From Tupaia tana (Eukaryota > Chordata > Mammalia > Scandentia > Tupaiidae), in the NCBI GenBank assembly GCA_026018925.1, contig JAKSZU010000007.1:99659501-99723500 (forward strand): 64,000 nucleotides of DNA, given 5' to 3'. Positions 36,076 through 48,429 of the stretch are shown here, piece by piece. Position 1 is the stretch's first letter; every line of letters begins with the position of its first letter. The translations under genes were made by a program, and so were the position numbers. The notes under the pieces were generated by a model that saw only the letters and a program-made list of their open reading frames with translations, was not told the origin of the DNA and made no database searches.

Positions 36076-36186
36076 GTCCCACGATGTATGCTTTCTGACT
36101 GCGGTTCAAGTCCCAGACCTGATGGCTTTCTCTCTCTCTCTCTGTCTCTCTCTGTCTCTCTCTCTCTCAACAAATTAATAAAAAAT
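36076..36186 (+). repeat. Short tRNA-derived SINE, type E-like
   Basis: TCCCACGATGTATGC, GGTTCAAGTCCCAGACC, then a direct CT run and ACAAATTAATAAAAAATAATG. Body missing as in the other short copies. Confidence 0.68.
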
Positions 36187-36206
36187 AATGATGGTGAATG
36201 AAATTA

Positions 36207-36276
36207 TTAGGTTGTCAGAAAAGTCATGACATATTTTTCTATGCAAAAATACATCAAGACTTTCCCAACAACCTGA
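36207..36276. mobile_element. Mariner-like palindromic MITE, 70 bp
   Basis: TTAGGTTGTCAGAAAAGTCA at the left, complementary to GACTTTCCCAACAACCTGA at the right, with TA on both sides (36205-36206 and 36277-36278). It lacks about 10 bp of the middle found in the 32447 copy. Confidence 0.8.
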
Positions 36277-36498
36277 TAAATAAAAAATTCTTTAAAAAAA
36301 TTCATCTGGATTTCTGGTTGGCTTTCCATTTTTATTAAGCCCTATCAGAGCTCAAAGCAACTGATAATTGAATATATGTGTAAAGGTACTTTGAAAATTA
36401 TGGAGTTCTATTTAGAGGTAAGGTATTATGGTGGTCCGCTCTGATGGAAGCCGGTGTTACCTTATCCGTTAATTTCACACTTTCAGAACTGTTCATTA

Positions 36499-36755
36499 GG
36501 ACCACCAGATGGCATAACGGTTACATTGCTGGACTGTCATGTAGTAGACCGTGGTTCAAGTTCCAGATCCAGTGGCTTAAAACCCATGCCAGGCACTTGT
36601 GTATGCATGTCCAAAATCTTGAGAAAAGCATGGAGGAAAAGGGATTGCATCATGGCCATCTGCCCAGGGGCATAATTTGTCACTTTCTGTCTCTCTGTCT
36701 CTCCAGTGAGTGCACATGCCCTGTAGCAAAAATCTCTCTCTAAAAACGAAAAAAT
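36499..36755 (+). repeat. tRNA-derived SINE, type A, TSD AACTGTTCA
   Basis: GGACCACCAGATGGCATAACGG, B-box GGTTCAAGTTCC, end GCCCTGTAGCAAAAATC. TSD AACTGTTCATTA (36487) against AACTGTTCAGTA (36756). Confidence 0.92.
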
Positions 36756-38735
36756 AACTGTTCAGTACAGAAGGGTGAGTTGGAAAGCAGAAGCCAGTCA
36801 TCATTGTCACACCTTCACAAAGTGCGTGTCTCCATCCTGGTAACTAAATGCAGTTTTGGTGTTTGCATGAGCCATGACTGTACTGACATCAGCCTCGGAA
36901 CAGGTGGCGCAGTACAGGGAACTCGGTGGTCCAGAGAAGAAGCCTTGTCGACCAACCCGAGTGGTAAACAGATGCAAGCTTGTTTTTAAGTCTCCCAGCA
37001 TATGAGCTCTGGGTGGACGGGCAGGACTCCTGTGTGATACACCCACTACACCAAAGACAGGGACTGGGCGGTCGTAGGTGTTCAATGCACGTGATGGAGA
37101 AAGCGAAAACAGGGTCCTGAGACATGGCTGACACGGACCACGATGTCAGGAGTGCAGACGTCACAGCCTCCGTCTGCTTGTCCCTCCCCGAGCTGTCTCG
37201 TGGGACTGGCTTGTGACTAGATGGGCAGTGGTGAGGCCACATCTCGGGGTCACATGGCTTCCTTCCTGTGGTCATCTGGACACCCACAGGCCGCCTTGGT
37301 GTCAGCGTCTGCCCTGGCTGTGCCCACTGGGTTGCGGCTGCCCTGGGGATCTCTGCGGGCCCTGTTGCCGGCATATTCCACGGCGAGTTCATCTGCCATC
37401 ACCCTCGTGGGAAATACCCTTGAAAGTTGAGTGTGGTGAGTCAGCCCTGCCTGTTGGCCAGCAGCACTCAGCCCATGCTGGCTCGTTCACCCACGGGCTT
37501 CCAGAAGAAAGGAAAAAGCAACTCGCAGCGTGAAGCGTGCAGCCTGAGCTGGAGGGAGACTTCGTGGAGACGCAGAGTGGAGGCAGGTTCTCGGTTCTCT
37601 GCAGGCCGGTGAGGGAGAAGCGCAGGTCTCTGCAGAGGGCAAGGAGGGTTATGTGGGGAAGCCTTCCTCTCTGGACCACCGAGAGCTGGATTTCCTGGTG
37701 CCCAGGGTGAGTCAGTCCCTTGTTGCTGTCACCCACCTGATCACACCTGCTTCAGAGTACTGGTCACCCCTCCACATCTTCCTGTTGGGACAATGACCAA
37801 AAGTTCTTGACCCTTTGTGCCCTGTGCCCATCCAGCCAATGTCCATTAACTGTTAACTGCAAGAAGAACTAAAGAAGAGTCTTCCAACAGCAGAGCCCAC
37901 AGCTCCATGGGGAACAGCCCACAGACGGCACCCTCTCTTCCCAGTACTGCGACAGCCCCCGTCTGCCTGCCGTCTCCATTCAGAGTCCACTGGCAGCTGG
38001 CCACATGTGGACCTCTCTGACTCACGCTTCTACTGACTCTCACTTCACTCGCTCTCCTCACTGACAAGGCACCTGTGCCCTCTGAGCGGGAACCTCCTCT
38101 CCCCACTCCAGGCGGGGCCCTAATGCCTGCGTGGGGATCCTAGGAGCTGCATAAACGCAATCACTCCTGCCGCACACACGATGATAAATGCTTGCAAGTA
38201 TGTTTCCGTCCCCAGGCAGTAAATTCCTGAGGACGAGAACTGTTTTCTTCCAAATCACAAGTCAGCCGTTTCTGACCCATGGTAGGTATCATTAGTGGGT
38301 CTAATTCAATACCCAATAGTATCGAGCGGTGGACAGTCACAAGCTGCCAGGAAACACCGGAGCATGCTGCAGAGGGGACAAGCATCAGCCTTCCAGCAGG
38401 CTGGAGTAGGGACTCCCACGTCTCGTCCAAGGTTTCCAGCTACAGACCATAGTCCATGAATACACTTTGGTATATGTCAAAATATGATGATATCCTAGAA
38501 GTAGAAAATAAAAGTGCAAATAATCTTCATAAAATTTCATAAAGGAAGAGGTTTAATAGGCGCTTTCCAAACTCACAATACAGGAACTAAGACATCGTGT
38601 GTGCAGGTGGACAGCAAGCAGCTAGCCACACTCCTTCAGGGCTCACGCTCATTGGTGGCCGCCACCTGGCACTTCTATCATCAGGCACAGCTTCAGTCAA
38701 TTGGCCAGCAAGTGTTTATTAAACACATCTTGTGG

Positions 38736-38969
38736 ATGGCCAGCAGGTGGCATAGTGGTTAAGGTGCTGGACTCCCACTTGGCCAACCATGGTTCAAGTC
38801 CCAGACCTGGCAACTTGAAAATCACTCCAGTGCATGTTTGTGCATGCCCAAAATCCCAAGAGGAGACTGGTGAAGGGACTACAGCATAGCCATCCACCTG
38901 GGGGTGATTTCTTACTTTCCCTGTCTCTGTCTCTCTCTGGCGAACACGTGAGCTCCATAGGGGGGAAAA
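38736..38969 (+). repeat. tRNA-derived SINE, type B
   Basis: GGCCAGCAGGTGGCATAGTGG, GGTTCAAGTCCC, end CTCCATAGGGG plus A run. Probable short TSD ATCTTGTGG against ATCTCGTGG. Confidence 0.88.
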
Positions 38970-39539
38970 AATCTCGTGGGGACAATGCCATGTTGATCAC
39001 AGTAGGGAATAATGAAATAATATAATTCTGACACTCAGGCATCTCACAGCTTATTTAGAAAGAGCAAAAAGACACTCAAGAGCAGTCAAAGAAAATCTGT
39101 AATACAAAACTCAGAATACCTACTGCAGATCTGCTGGGATGAAGGCTAACCAGAGGAGGTGGGCTTGGAAAAAGCTTCGGACAGCTGGAAGCAGAGAAGA
39201 CCGTGTGTTGGGCTGCAGCCCCACCGGCCCACCGAGCATCTGCCGCTGCCTTCTACCCATGCCTGAGTTCCGAGTCTGGGCACGTGGCACGCTTGCTCAA
39301 TTCCTAGACAAACGCCCGTTCTGAAGGATCTCCTTTTAACCTGAAATGCGATCCCCCGGCCCATAACTGAATCTCAGGTCTTATGGAAACTTCACTCAGT
39401 GAAAGGAAACCAGGACAGCAATGTCTTCACTAGGAAAGCTCTTGTTCCCAGGGCAAAGTGTGGCCCCTGGAACCGTGGACCCGGAATGCACAGAGAGGAT
39501 GTTTTATGGGAGAACGCACCAAGCAGGTTGGGAAGGGAG

Positions 39540-39715
39540 GCAGAGGCCTGGGGTCAGATTACCTGGTTTCCACAGTGCCCCTCCAGAGGATGCATGGCCT
39601 AGGGCAAGTGACTCAGCCCTCTCAGGGAGTCTTGTCTGTCAGGTGGAGATAACCTGTGACTTCTCCCTGCTCACAGAGTTGTTGTGCCATCGAAATAGAA
39701 GGAATGTGCTGGAAG
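39540..39715 (+). repeat. MIR remnant
   Basis: GGGTCAGATTACCTGGTTTCC, GGGCAAGTGACTCAGCCCTC, AGGTGGAGATAAC, AGAGTTGTTGTGCC in MIR order. Confidence 0.75.
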
Positions 39716-39865
39716 CGCCGTCTGCGATTAGCAGTCCTCGCTAGTGTCCGTCCGCACTCTCACCTGCCATGTCAGATGGCCTGGGCAGAGCCTTCTTTTC
39801 AGACCCTCAAGTCTTACAAGTGCCTTCAACTTTACATTAGGAAGGAATTTTAAGCAAATGTTTAC

Positions 39866-40127
39866 CATTTTTTTTTTGAGAGGTTTTTGCTATAGGGCAC
39901 AGGCACTCACCAGAAAGACAGAAAGAGACAGAGAGACAGAAAGCGAGAAATCAACCCCAGGGGGGGATGGCCACGCCTCAATCCCTTCTCCTCCATTCTC
40001 CTCTCGGGATCTTGGGCACACATACACACATGCCCAGTGTGAGTTTAAGCCACCAGGTCCATGACTCGAACCGCGGTTGACTACATGGGAGTCCAGCGAC
40101 ATAGCCATTACTCTAACTGCTGGTCCC
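39866..40127 (-). repeat. tRNA-derived SINE, type A, 11-bp TSD
   Basis: TSD CAAATGTTTAC at 39855-39865 and 40128-40138. Minus-strand head GGGGACCAGCAGTTAG, B-box GGTTCGAGTC. Confidence 0.94.
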
Positions 40128-40829
40128 CAAATGTTTACTGAGCACCAAACATGAGCCTCCCGTCCTGCTAGGCTGTGAGGGCTGACAATAAACTGCTCGA
40201 AGGAACATGTCCGCGCTGGTGCTCACCTGCACACTCTCACAATCTAGATACAGAGAGGCCTCAAATACAAAAGAAACGGACACTGGAAAACCAGGACAGC
40301 GTAGATTCCGGCGGAGGAGGTGCAACCCCGGCTGTGTGGGTTCCCGCGTCGTAAGGGAGAAGAAGGCCTGGCTGAGACCCGGGCAGCGAGTGGGCAGGGC
40401 TTTGTGACCGAGGGCCATGAGCCACACACTTTCTGAGATGGGACCTGGGCAAAGCTTAACCCTTATCAAGACACACATGAGCAGAGACCAAAAAACGAAA
40501 GACAAGTCATTGAAGAGAAACACACAGAACCTGAAATTGAAGTCTTAGCAGGAGAATCGCGCTATTCTTAGGAAAAGGCGGGAACGCTAGAGAATGCGTA
40601 GGGAAACACTGTGGGGGAGACTGAGGACAGCCCGAGGCACATAGGCTGATATGGCCGGGCGACAGGAGCAGCCCCTGGTGTGACCACAGACACCTGTGTA
40701 AAATGTCCTGTGTGGGATTCCGTCACACAACCTGGAAACATATTTTGTCATATTTATATCATGGCTTTTTTACAAATGGTGGGCGCTTTCTGAGTGTAAC
40801 GCATGCAAGGCACTAGATGAGGTCTTTAC

Positions 40830-40970
40830 GTATATTTCCTAATTGAATAAAACTGCTCAGTGAGCTAAGCATTCTTCTATGCCCATTTTACAGATGCTAA
40901 AACTGGAGGTTCTGAGCAGTAGGGGAACTTGCCCACAGAGGTGGCAGAGTTAGGGTTCCAAGAGGCAGGT
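40830..40970 (-). repeat. MIR remnant
   Basis: Contains CCCATTTTACAGATGC, GGTTCTGAGCAG, AACTTGCCCACAGAGG and GGCAGAGTTAGGGTTCC, the MIR core and end in antisense order. Confidence 0.78.
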
Positions 40971-43339
40971 GTTTAATTGCTTTTGTACATGTATACTTTT
41001 TTATTTTTGCAAACTAATTTTTCACTCAGGAATTGAAGGAAACATTCAACCTGTGTGGGAGAAGCAACAGAAGCCAGATAGCCTGTTCAGTGATTTTTTT
41101 TCTCCACGAATTGGGACATAACTGTTCCGTCTCCATGACAGAGCGCTTCAGCACTCAATGTTTTAGGCATGGAGCGTGAAATGTGCTCTGTAGGAGGCTG
41201 GTTTGAAAACCACTGCTAAGTAAAAGACAGAAACAAGGATTCTTGCCTGGCACCAAGAACATTCCTGGCAGCAAATGAATTGGCTTTCTCCGACATTTTT
41301 GCAATCGCAAAGACCGGGATCCCAGACAACACAAGGGAAGAAGGCTGGGCTCAGTGGACCCAGGCGCCATGGAAGACAGGCGAGCAGCGTGTGCTTGTAA
41401 CAATCGCAACTTGTTTTAAACATTGCCCTGAGCTCCAGCTGGCAGCCCTGGGTGCTTCTGCCTCTGATCTCACCGCCAAACTGGAAATCCTCCAACGTCA
41501 AAAGAAAACCACTCAGCCTTCCCACGCCAGCCCCTTGCCCTTTCTGAAAGCCGTGCGTTTGCTGTGTCTGCCCAAGCTGCCCGGTAATTCTGAGGGAGGC
41601 TGCAAGGCGTGAGGCTTGCTGGACTAAGCCCGTCCTTCCCTCTTAACCCGTCTCGTCCAGAGGGGCTGTTGTGTTCCAGAGTTGTGTCTGCAGTCATGGC
41701 GCCATTCACTGTGGCTGAGATAATACTCAGAAAACACGTGCACTCACTGCATTGTTGTTTCTAAAGGAAGTGTTCAAAACTTAAAGAAACTTCTTGCTTT
41801 TGCTAGTGAGCACCTTTCTAAATGAACAATACAATTCAAACACTAGATCATTAAGGCCAAGTCTTCCTCCTCCAGGCACAAGCAGTGGATATACTGAATG
41901 TTTTAAATCCTGGAAGAAAATTTGCATCCTCAGAAGTCCCCATTTGCGCTTTCTGTTAGTTTGTTTTTCTGCAATATAAGAAGGCCTCTGGGTCTGAGAC
42001 AGTGCTAGGAAAACGCCTATTAGGCAAAATGCAGCCCCTCACAGGACATGATGGAAAGCCCAGGCACCCCAATGCCTCAGCAGGTCATGCACCCACAGGG
42101 CGGGAGGAGGGGAGGGCATCACCATGGTGACGACAGGCAAAAGTGGGGGATGAGGGAAAAGAGAAGGGGGATGAAAACGTGCTTACCACAGTGGTGTGGG
42201 CCTCTGCACCGCAGCTGCAAACAACTGGCCAGGAAGGACAGACCTCGGTCCATCAGACGGGGGCGTGAGCGGAGGGAAAGGATGTGAACTTGAAAACAAG
42301 GGGAGGGGATTCATTTCTGGGCAAACAGGAAGGACCGCCATGGTCGTAGATCCTGCAGAAGAAAGACTGTCTTCAACGGCGTAGGAGCATGGAGGGCAAA
42401 GATGCTTCTGAGACAGCCAGCAGGGCCTTGCCTTCAGTGCGCATCAGAGGAGAGACCTGGCTCTCCAGAACCTTCCTGTCTTCCTTGCTGGCCTCACCTG
42501 GAACATTTGGCAGTGAGGCCTGGCTCAGCAAGGCATGTCCCTTCCTTGGCGTGTGTGCAGACGTTTGGACGGGTGGTGGCCATCTGGCCACTCGTTGCCA
42601 CGCTCAGTCTGCCCGGTTTCAAATGAACAGCAATAAGCCCCAATCTCTGCTGTCCAGATGAAATCTCAGCCCTTATCTGCTCTGCAGCAGACTGTCACAC
42701 AACGCTGTTCCCTCGGCTCTAAGGTGAAGGCAGGCTGGTACTGTGCAGGGTGTGTGGGGAGGAGAGGGAGGGGCAGAGTGCAGAGAGAAAGACCGTCCCT
42801 GGGATACCCAAGGCAGGATCAGGGTGAGTGATGATGGTTGCCCAGCATGGAGACGTGGGGTGGGGTGTCGTGCAACGTGTACTCGTTGACCAGGTGATCA
42901 CAGCCATCCTTCGGGAGTGTGGAAGCATCTTCATGGCGTCAAAAGACCAACAATCCCAGCTTGCCTAGGATTATCCCAATTTGGGCCCTGAAAACTCTTC
43001 TCTCCAGAACTTTCCCTGGGATGCAGAAAGTCCTGGCAGCAGGAGAAGTGGAGGGTTAGGGGGAAAGTACGAACTCCATACAGTGGCCCAGAAAATAGGG
43101 GCCAGAGCAACACCGCTCTGAGCGTTCAGCGACTGTACCCCAGATGGCCTGCCCTCTGCAGTGACTGCTGCTGGCCGGTTCTTCTTCCCCACGACCACGG
43201 ATGCTGGCAGCATTACGAGCAGTGCGCAATAATGGATCACCCACTGTTGCCTTATTCCAAGGGAGCAGACTTAGATGTGTACTGGTGTGTGTGCAATCAT
43301 AAGTGTCGAAGACCACACTTACTCTGGAGACCCTAGAGG

Positions 43340-43610
43340 ACAACCTTCCTCACCCTCTTAGTTCCCGGTGGCTCCTGGCATTCGTTGGCTTGTGGCTGCA
43401 TCACTGATTTCTGCCTCCATCTTCACATGGGCTTCATCTTTGTGTCTCTTTTTTCTTCTCTAAGATCCTTGCCATTAGACTTAGGGCCGACCCTAAGTCA
43501 GAATGACCCCATCTCGAGATCCTTACTTTAATTAAAGTGTATCTGTGAACACCCCTTTTACAAATGAGGTCACATGCTCACTTTCTGAATGAACTTTCTT
43601 TCAGAGTCAC
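43340..43610 (-). mobile_element. MaLR (MLT1-type) LTR remnant
   Basis: Minus-strand LTR signature: GGTGGCTCCTGGCATTCG, TTGGCTTGTGGCTGCATCAC, TCTGCCTCCATCTTCACATGG, TAGGGCCGACCCTAAG, ACAAATGAGGTCACATGC. Heavily diverged, no open frame. Confidence 0.65.
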
Positions 43611-45015
43611 TGTGCTCCTCATGGCACTCTGCCCTCTGACCCCTCAGTACATGCCCATCTCCCATTCGGACACATCCACTCCATTCCATTACCCACAAAG
43701 GCCTTAATCCATTAGAATATCTATTCTACATTTAAACTCTTATCTAAATACTGGAAGCTCAAAAAAACCCTCCATGTTATCACCTGAATCATATAAGCAG
43801 TTATGGATGAGAATCTGGGTATGATCTATCTCGGGGGGAATTCTTTCCAATCTGTGGACCTGTGAACGTGAAAACAATTTACCTGCTTCCAAAGTACCAC
43901 AGTGGGACAGGTAATATAGGCATTCATTCCCATTCCGAAAGGAAGTTACAAGGCATTAAGATGACACTGACCTCACACACATTCCAACCCAGGAGGGCAC
44001 ATTCCTCTAGGTTTCAAGGCCTGAAGCAGTGCTCTGCGGTCGCAGATCCACCCTCGGGCCCACAGCTCTGTCACCCCGTGCTGTGCCGTTGGCAGCAGCC
44101 GCTGCCCTGGACTCATTCGCGGCTCCACCCCCTCAGCCTCAGTCTCCAGGGTCAGCCTCTGCGTCCTTTCCCTTTTTCGTGAGAAGTAGCACATATTTGC
44201 AGCTGAAGAGCCCTCTGGGCTCATTTCCTGCCTGTAAAATATTGGGAATCTGAGAAAATATTTTTTTCTTTGCCCAGTCTCTGTCCTTTTCAGTCCAAGC
44301 TGGTTAATGTTTCTGCTGGTGTAACATTCTCCAAAAATCCTAGGGCCTTCCATGTATGTGAAAGGGATCCACACTATTAGGTGAGAGAGTTTTCCACAAG
44401 TTCTTACTGTACTGCCCTGTCTCTATCCCCGGCTCCTCTGGGTGGGCGATCAGATGAGTCGCACGCCTCGGTACAAGGCGGTCTAGCAGTACCGTTGGTC
44501 CTGTCTGCAGAGCACGTTTTCTCAACAGCGAATGTGCTCATCTTTGCATCCTTTGCCATCCGGATAGGCTGAGAACTTTCCAAACCATCACATCATTGTT
44601 TGGGCTTTTTTGTTTGTTCTTGCTTCACATTTTATTCCTTAGTTTATCTCCTTCATCTCTCATTTCACCGTAAGCGCCAAAGAGAAAGCGAGCTGCATCT
44701 TCCACTCTTGGCTTGGAAATCTTCTCAGCTAAATATCCACCTTTATTGTTGACAACTTCTACATTTCATCCAACAGTGGAACACGATTTAGCTAAGTTCC
44801 CTACCACTTTATACAAAAGATCGTCTTTCTTATAGTTTGAAATGCCATATTGCTCATTTCCTTCTAAACCTTACCAGAAATACATTTATATTTGTACCAA
44901 TGGTTTCTTCAAGACAATTTATGTTTTTTCTACCAGGCATCTCGAAATTTGTCCTGCCTTACTCAGTTCTAAAGCCACTTCCACATTGGTAGGTCTGTTA
45001 TAGCAGCCCACTTCT
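43611..45015 (-). mobile_element. MaLR internal region remnant (non-coding)
   Basis: Blocks typical of THE1/MST/MLT internal DNA in antisense: ATGAGAATCTGGGTATGATC, CTGCTTCCAAAGTACCACAG, GCGCCAAAGAGAAAGC, GCTTGGAAATCTTCTCAGC, CACTTTATACAAAAGATCG, AAAGCCACTTCCACATT. It directly continues the LTR remnant on its left. No intact frame of any retroviral gene; broken throughout. Confidence 0.65.
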
Positions 45016-45089
45016 CAGTACCACAAGGCCTGTACCCACCACAGTTCTCCACGACAAGCAGAAGGAGGGGGAGGGAAAGAGACAGGCAC

Positions 45090-45381
45090 ACAGAAAGACA
45101 GAAGATTGACACTTATTTCAGGAAATTAGCACAGGTGGTTGTAGGCGTTGGCAAGTTCAAAATCTGTAAGACAGGCCAGCAGGCTGGAAACCCTGAGGAG
45201 GGACTGACCAGCAGCATCATCCGAATTTCTTCTACTTCAACGAAATCTCTGTTTTTCTCTCAAGAACTTTCACCTGATTAAATGAGGCCTATCCTGATTT
45301 ATCCAGCATAATCTTAAAGTCAACTGACTGGAGATATTAACCCCTTCTTCAAAATACGTCCACAACATTTCCATTAGCCAC
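45090..45381 (-). mobile_element. LTR-like mammalian repeat remnant
   Basis: GGCAAGTTCAAAATCTGTAAG, CAGGCTGGAAACCC, CACCTGATTAAATGAGGCC and AAGTCAACTGACTGG match an old LTR/MaLR-like mammalian repeat. Interrupted on its right by the 177-bp duplicated segment. Confidence 0.5.
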
Positions 45382-45558
45382 TACTTCAAATACTTCCATT
45401 CAGTCCTTGGATCAAAACAGCATGACATTTTAAAGCAAAGCTTTATTTACTACTATGTTGTTTTATCAAAGGAGCGAACCAGGGATGAGGGCTGTGCACA
45501 ACGAGAGCTTCCTCTGTTCACCTTTGTTCTTGCTGAGGTGAGTTTCTCCTTCTGTACA
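45382..45558. repeat. 177-bp near-identical duplicate, copy 1
   Basis: About 97% identical to 47389-47562 in the same orientation, with about five substitutions and one 3-bp gap. On the minus strand it starts TGTACAGAAGG and contains AATAAAGCTTTGC, like an LTR or a polyadenylated 3' end. No open frame of note. Confidence 0.85.
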
Positions 45559-45589
45559 AGTTGGAGTGTGTAACTTGGCACTATTGTGC

Positions 45590-45985
45590 TGGTTGTCTAA
45601 GGGCCCTTCATGTATATAGATACACACACATATATACATATACATATATATATATATATATGAGAAGTGTGAGGGCTGTTGTGTCCCGGTCTGAGCCCAA
45701 AAGCCCAAAAGCCCAGGAGTGCCAGAGTCCAGAGGCAGAAGGCGGATGCCTCACCTCAAGCAGAGACAGATTTGCCTTTCCTCTGCTTTTTGTTCTGTGC
45801 AGGCCCTCAGTGTATTGGCTGATAAATACCCACATTGGTGAGTACAGTCTTCTTCGCTCGGTTTACTGTTTCAGATATTAATCTCTTCCAATGACTCCTT
45901 CACAAACACACCTAGAAATGGTGTTTTACCAGTTATGCCTTTAGCCCAGTCAAGTTGACCTACAAAGCTAGCCAGAGTTTTGAGG
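45590..45985 (-). mobile_element. Second LTR-like repeat remnant with AT/AC microsatellite
   Basis: TTGCCTTTCCTCTGCTTTTTG, CCTCAGTGTATTGG, CCCACATTGGTGAG, GATATTAATCTCTTCCAATG and CCCAGTCAAGTTGACC fit the same class of old LTR-like repeat. Includes the TATATA/ACACAC tract at 45617-45661. Confidence 0.5.
45617..45661 (+). repeat. (AT)n/(AC)n microsatellite
   Basis: ATAGATACACACACATATATAC followed by an uninterrupted run of about ten AT units. Confidence 0.9.
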
Positions 45986-47388
45986 TTGAAGAAAGTTTAA
46001 AACATTGCACTGATATTAGTATATACTTTTATTATGGTGGTTTTACATAAAGGCATTACTCTTAATTCTCTGATTGTAACTTGATTATCACGTCAGTTCA
46101 GGATACATGGGGTATATCCACGATCCTGGTATATTTAAGGAAGCATTGCCAAGGACTACTTAGAAGAGAGGTCTCGGCAAAGTTAGGGAGAGTCACTAGG
46201 AGACAGGAGAAACAGCCAGTTTCCCTAGGGGAGCCACCCAACACGCTTCCTCTGGGGGTTTTCTGCCCACCTCACCATTTGACTTTCAGCTCTGTAATTT
46301 CAGAGACACCATCTTTGCTGTGCCTGGGAAGTTGATGTAACTTAAAAAGCTAATTCAAGCTAACTAAGCTTTACAGAAAACAATTTACAAAATCAGAATG
46401 TAATGTATTAATTCAGAATAAAAGCATGCCAAGTGAACTAGATGCTGGCATCCATCTGACCACCCTCCTCCCTTTGTAGAAAAACCTCATGGAAATCTAA
46501 TTCTCCAGAGGTTTCTTGGTGACCATACAATGACATCAAGAGAAACTGAAAGAATGTGGCTTTGCTAAACTGTCACTTTCATTTCTGCACCTGTCAGAAC
46601 TCAATGTGCTATGTCTTTCTAAACTCTCTTCTCTGGAAAAAAACTTAAATGGCACATTGCTAATATTTAGATCTCTGACGTTTTTACATTTATAATTCTG
46701 AAGACTTTCATGCACAATCTAGCTGACATATTTTTGATACAAGGTAATTTTTCAGTCTGCTTCTAGTCAATAATCATGTTAGCCTGTAAATCAATCATTG
46801 TCTTTGAGACAGCATAGTAGTCATTACAATGACCCCTTCTGGGCACATGGTCAAATTGCACTTCACAGTTTCCTTGAGGAAGGAGGGACCTGTGACTAGT
46901 TCTAAAGCACACATTCTAAGCAGGAGGTCTACCTGTCACTTCCTGATTAAAGCATTTACGTATCAGTGTAGAAACTGCTGGAGTTGTCTTCACCATGATG
47001 TTCCAGATGGGGCCTGCTCCTGTTTTCAAAGAGAGAGAATGTGGAATACTGGGCCCCAGATAGCTTGCAAAAGATGCCTACCACAAACCAGGGATACACC
47101 GATGCTTAAACCATGAAGGGGAGGGCAGGGGGTTCTCTATAGTAAAACCTTGCCTCTCCTAACTAATAAAATATTACATACTTTACCTATGGTAATTAAG
47201 ATACTATCTGATGGCAATTTTTATCTCTCTTTTTCAGTGTTTTTGGCAAGCACCTTACTGTTACTTGTTCCTACAGATCACTATAAATCATAAATAAATT
47301 AATTGCATATGTACATAAAGCCTAATGCTACTTGCCCATCTGATCCTAGCTCCGTATATATAACCCAGAACTGTCACAAAAACCCCAG

Positions 47389-47562
47389 TACTTCAAATTC
47401 TTCCATTCAGTCCTTGGATCAAAACAGCATGACATTTTAAAGCAAAGCTTTATTTACTATGTTGTTTTATCAACGGAGCGAACCAGGGATGAGGGCTGTG
47501 CACAACGAGAGCTTCCTCTGTTCACCTTTGTTCTTGGTGAGGTGAGTTTCTCCTTCCGTACA
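47389..47562. repeat. 177-bp near-identical duplicate, copy 2
   Basis: Same segment as 45382-45558. Flanked by TGTCACA on both sides (47372-47378 and 47563-47569), which could be a 7-bp target-site duplication if the insertion includes about 10 extra bases (AAAACCCCAG) at its left end. Confidence 0.85.
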
Positions 47563-48141
47563 TGTCACAGCCCACCTTGTCTAACCATCAGCCTTGACCA
47601 TCAACCCAGACTGCCTCACACTAGGACAGGTGTCCTGGACCCCAATCCAGCCTCCCGCAGGCAAGTGCATGCACGTGGGATCACTAAGAAAGGACCCTGG
47701 ACCTCGTTATCCCTCCCCCCTTCTTCCTATGGGAATTCAGCAACGGCATGCTTTTCTCTTCTGTCTCTGTGGAGGAAAGGAAATGAGGAGACGCCCTTTA
47801 GAAATCTCTTCGGGTCAAAGACTCTAGTTCGCTAGAATTGAATCAGGGTACCTCCTGACTCTCCTTCAGGAAAATGTCAGCTTTGTAAAGGATATGCAGA
47901 CATTTTGAGTTAAGTCTCAAGACTTTAATTGCTTGCTATGGACATATTATTTCTCATTTTTAGACACTGACACTTCCTAAGTCAGAAATTGATCGAGACA
48001 CGCGGCGTCTTCTGTGTAACGCTCAGGGCGGGTGTGCTCGATGTCACAATTATGTAAGGGATCTGGCTCCCCGGTAGCTTCTTGCTACTCTGTGATAAGT
48101 TCCTTTGAGGTGAGTTACTTGGATGCTCCAGAAATTGAGGC

Positions 48142-48149
48142 TATAAATA
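48142..48149 (+). promoter_or_regulatory. Candidate TATA box in repeat-free DNA
   Basis: GGCTATAAATAGCC, a consensus TATA element. It lies in a GC-richer repeat-free island (about 48000-48260) with CpGs upstream (CACGCGGCGTC) and downstream (GGAACGCTGCGCGGG). GATA-type TGATAAG lies about 50 bp upstream. No downstream coding exon is visible, so any transcript would probably be non-coding. Inference only. Confidence 0.3.
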
Positions 48150-48429
48150 GCCAAGGCTGAGAGAGCAGGCAGGGCTGACAGCCCGGGGAACGCTGCGCGG
48201 GCTCCAGGCAGCACGTGGTCCACAGTGTGGTGTGGACAAGGCGTGTGCCCTTGTCCTAGTTCATGCCCCAGCTCCCAGGAGACAAGTCGGGATCATTTTC
48301 ACCTTTCACCAGGGATTTATATATTTAATATGACTATCTCATGACCACAGCAGGAGGTTGCAGTGAGAATGGGCCACAATTCCAGAAAATCTTTAATTAC
48401 AAGATTACAATAAAAAATTACTCAGACTA

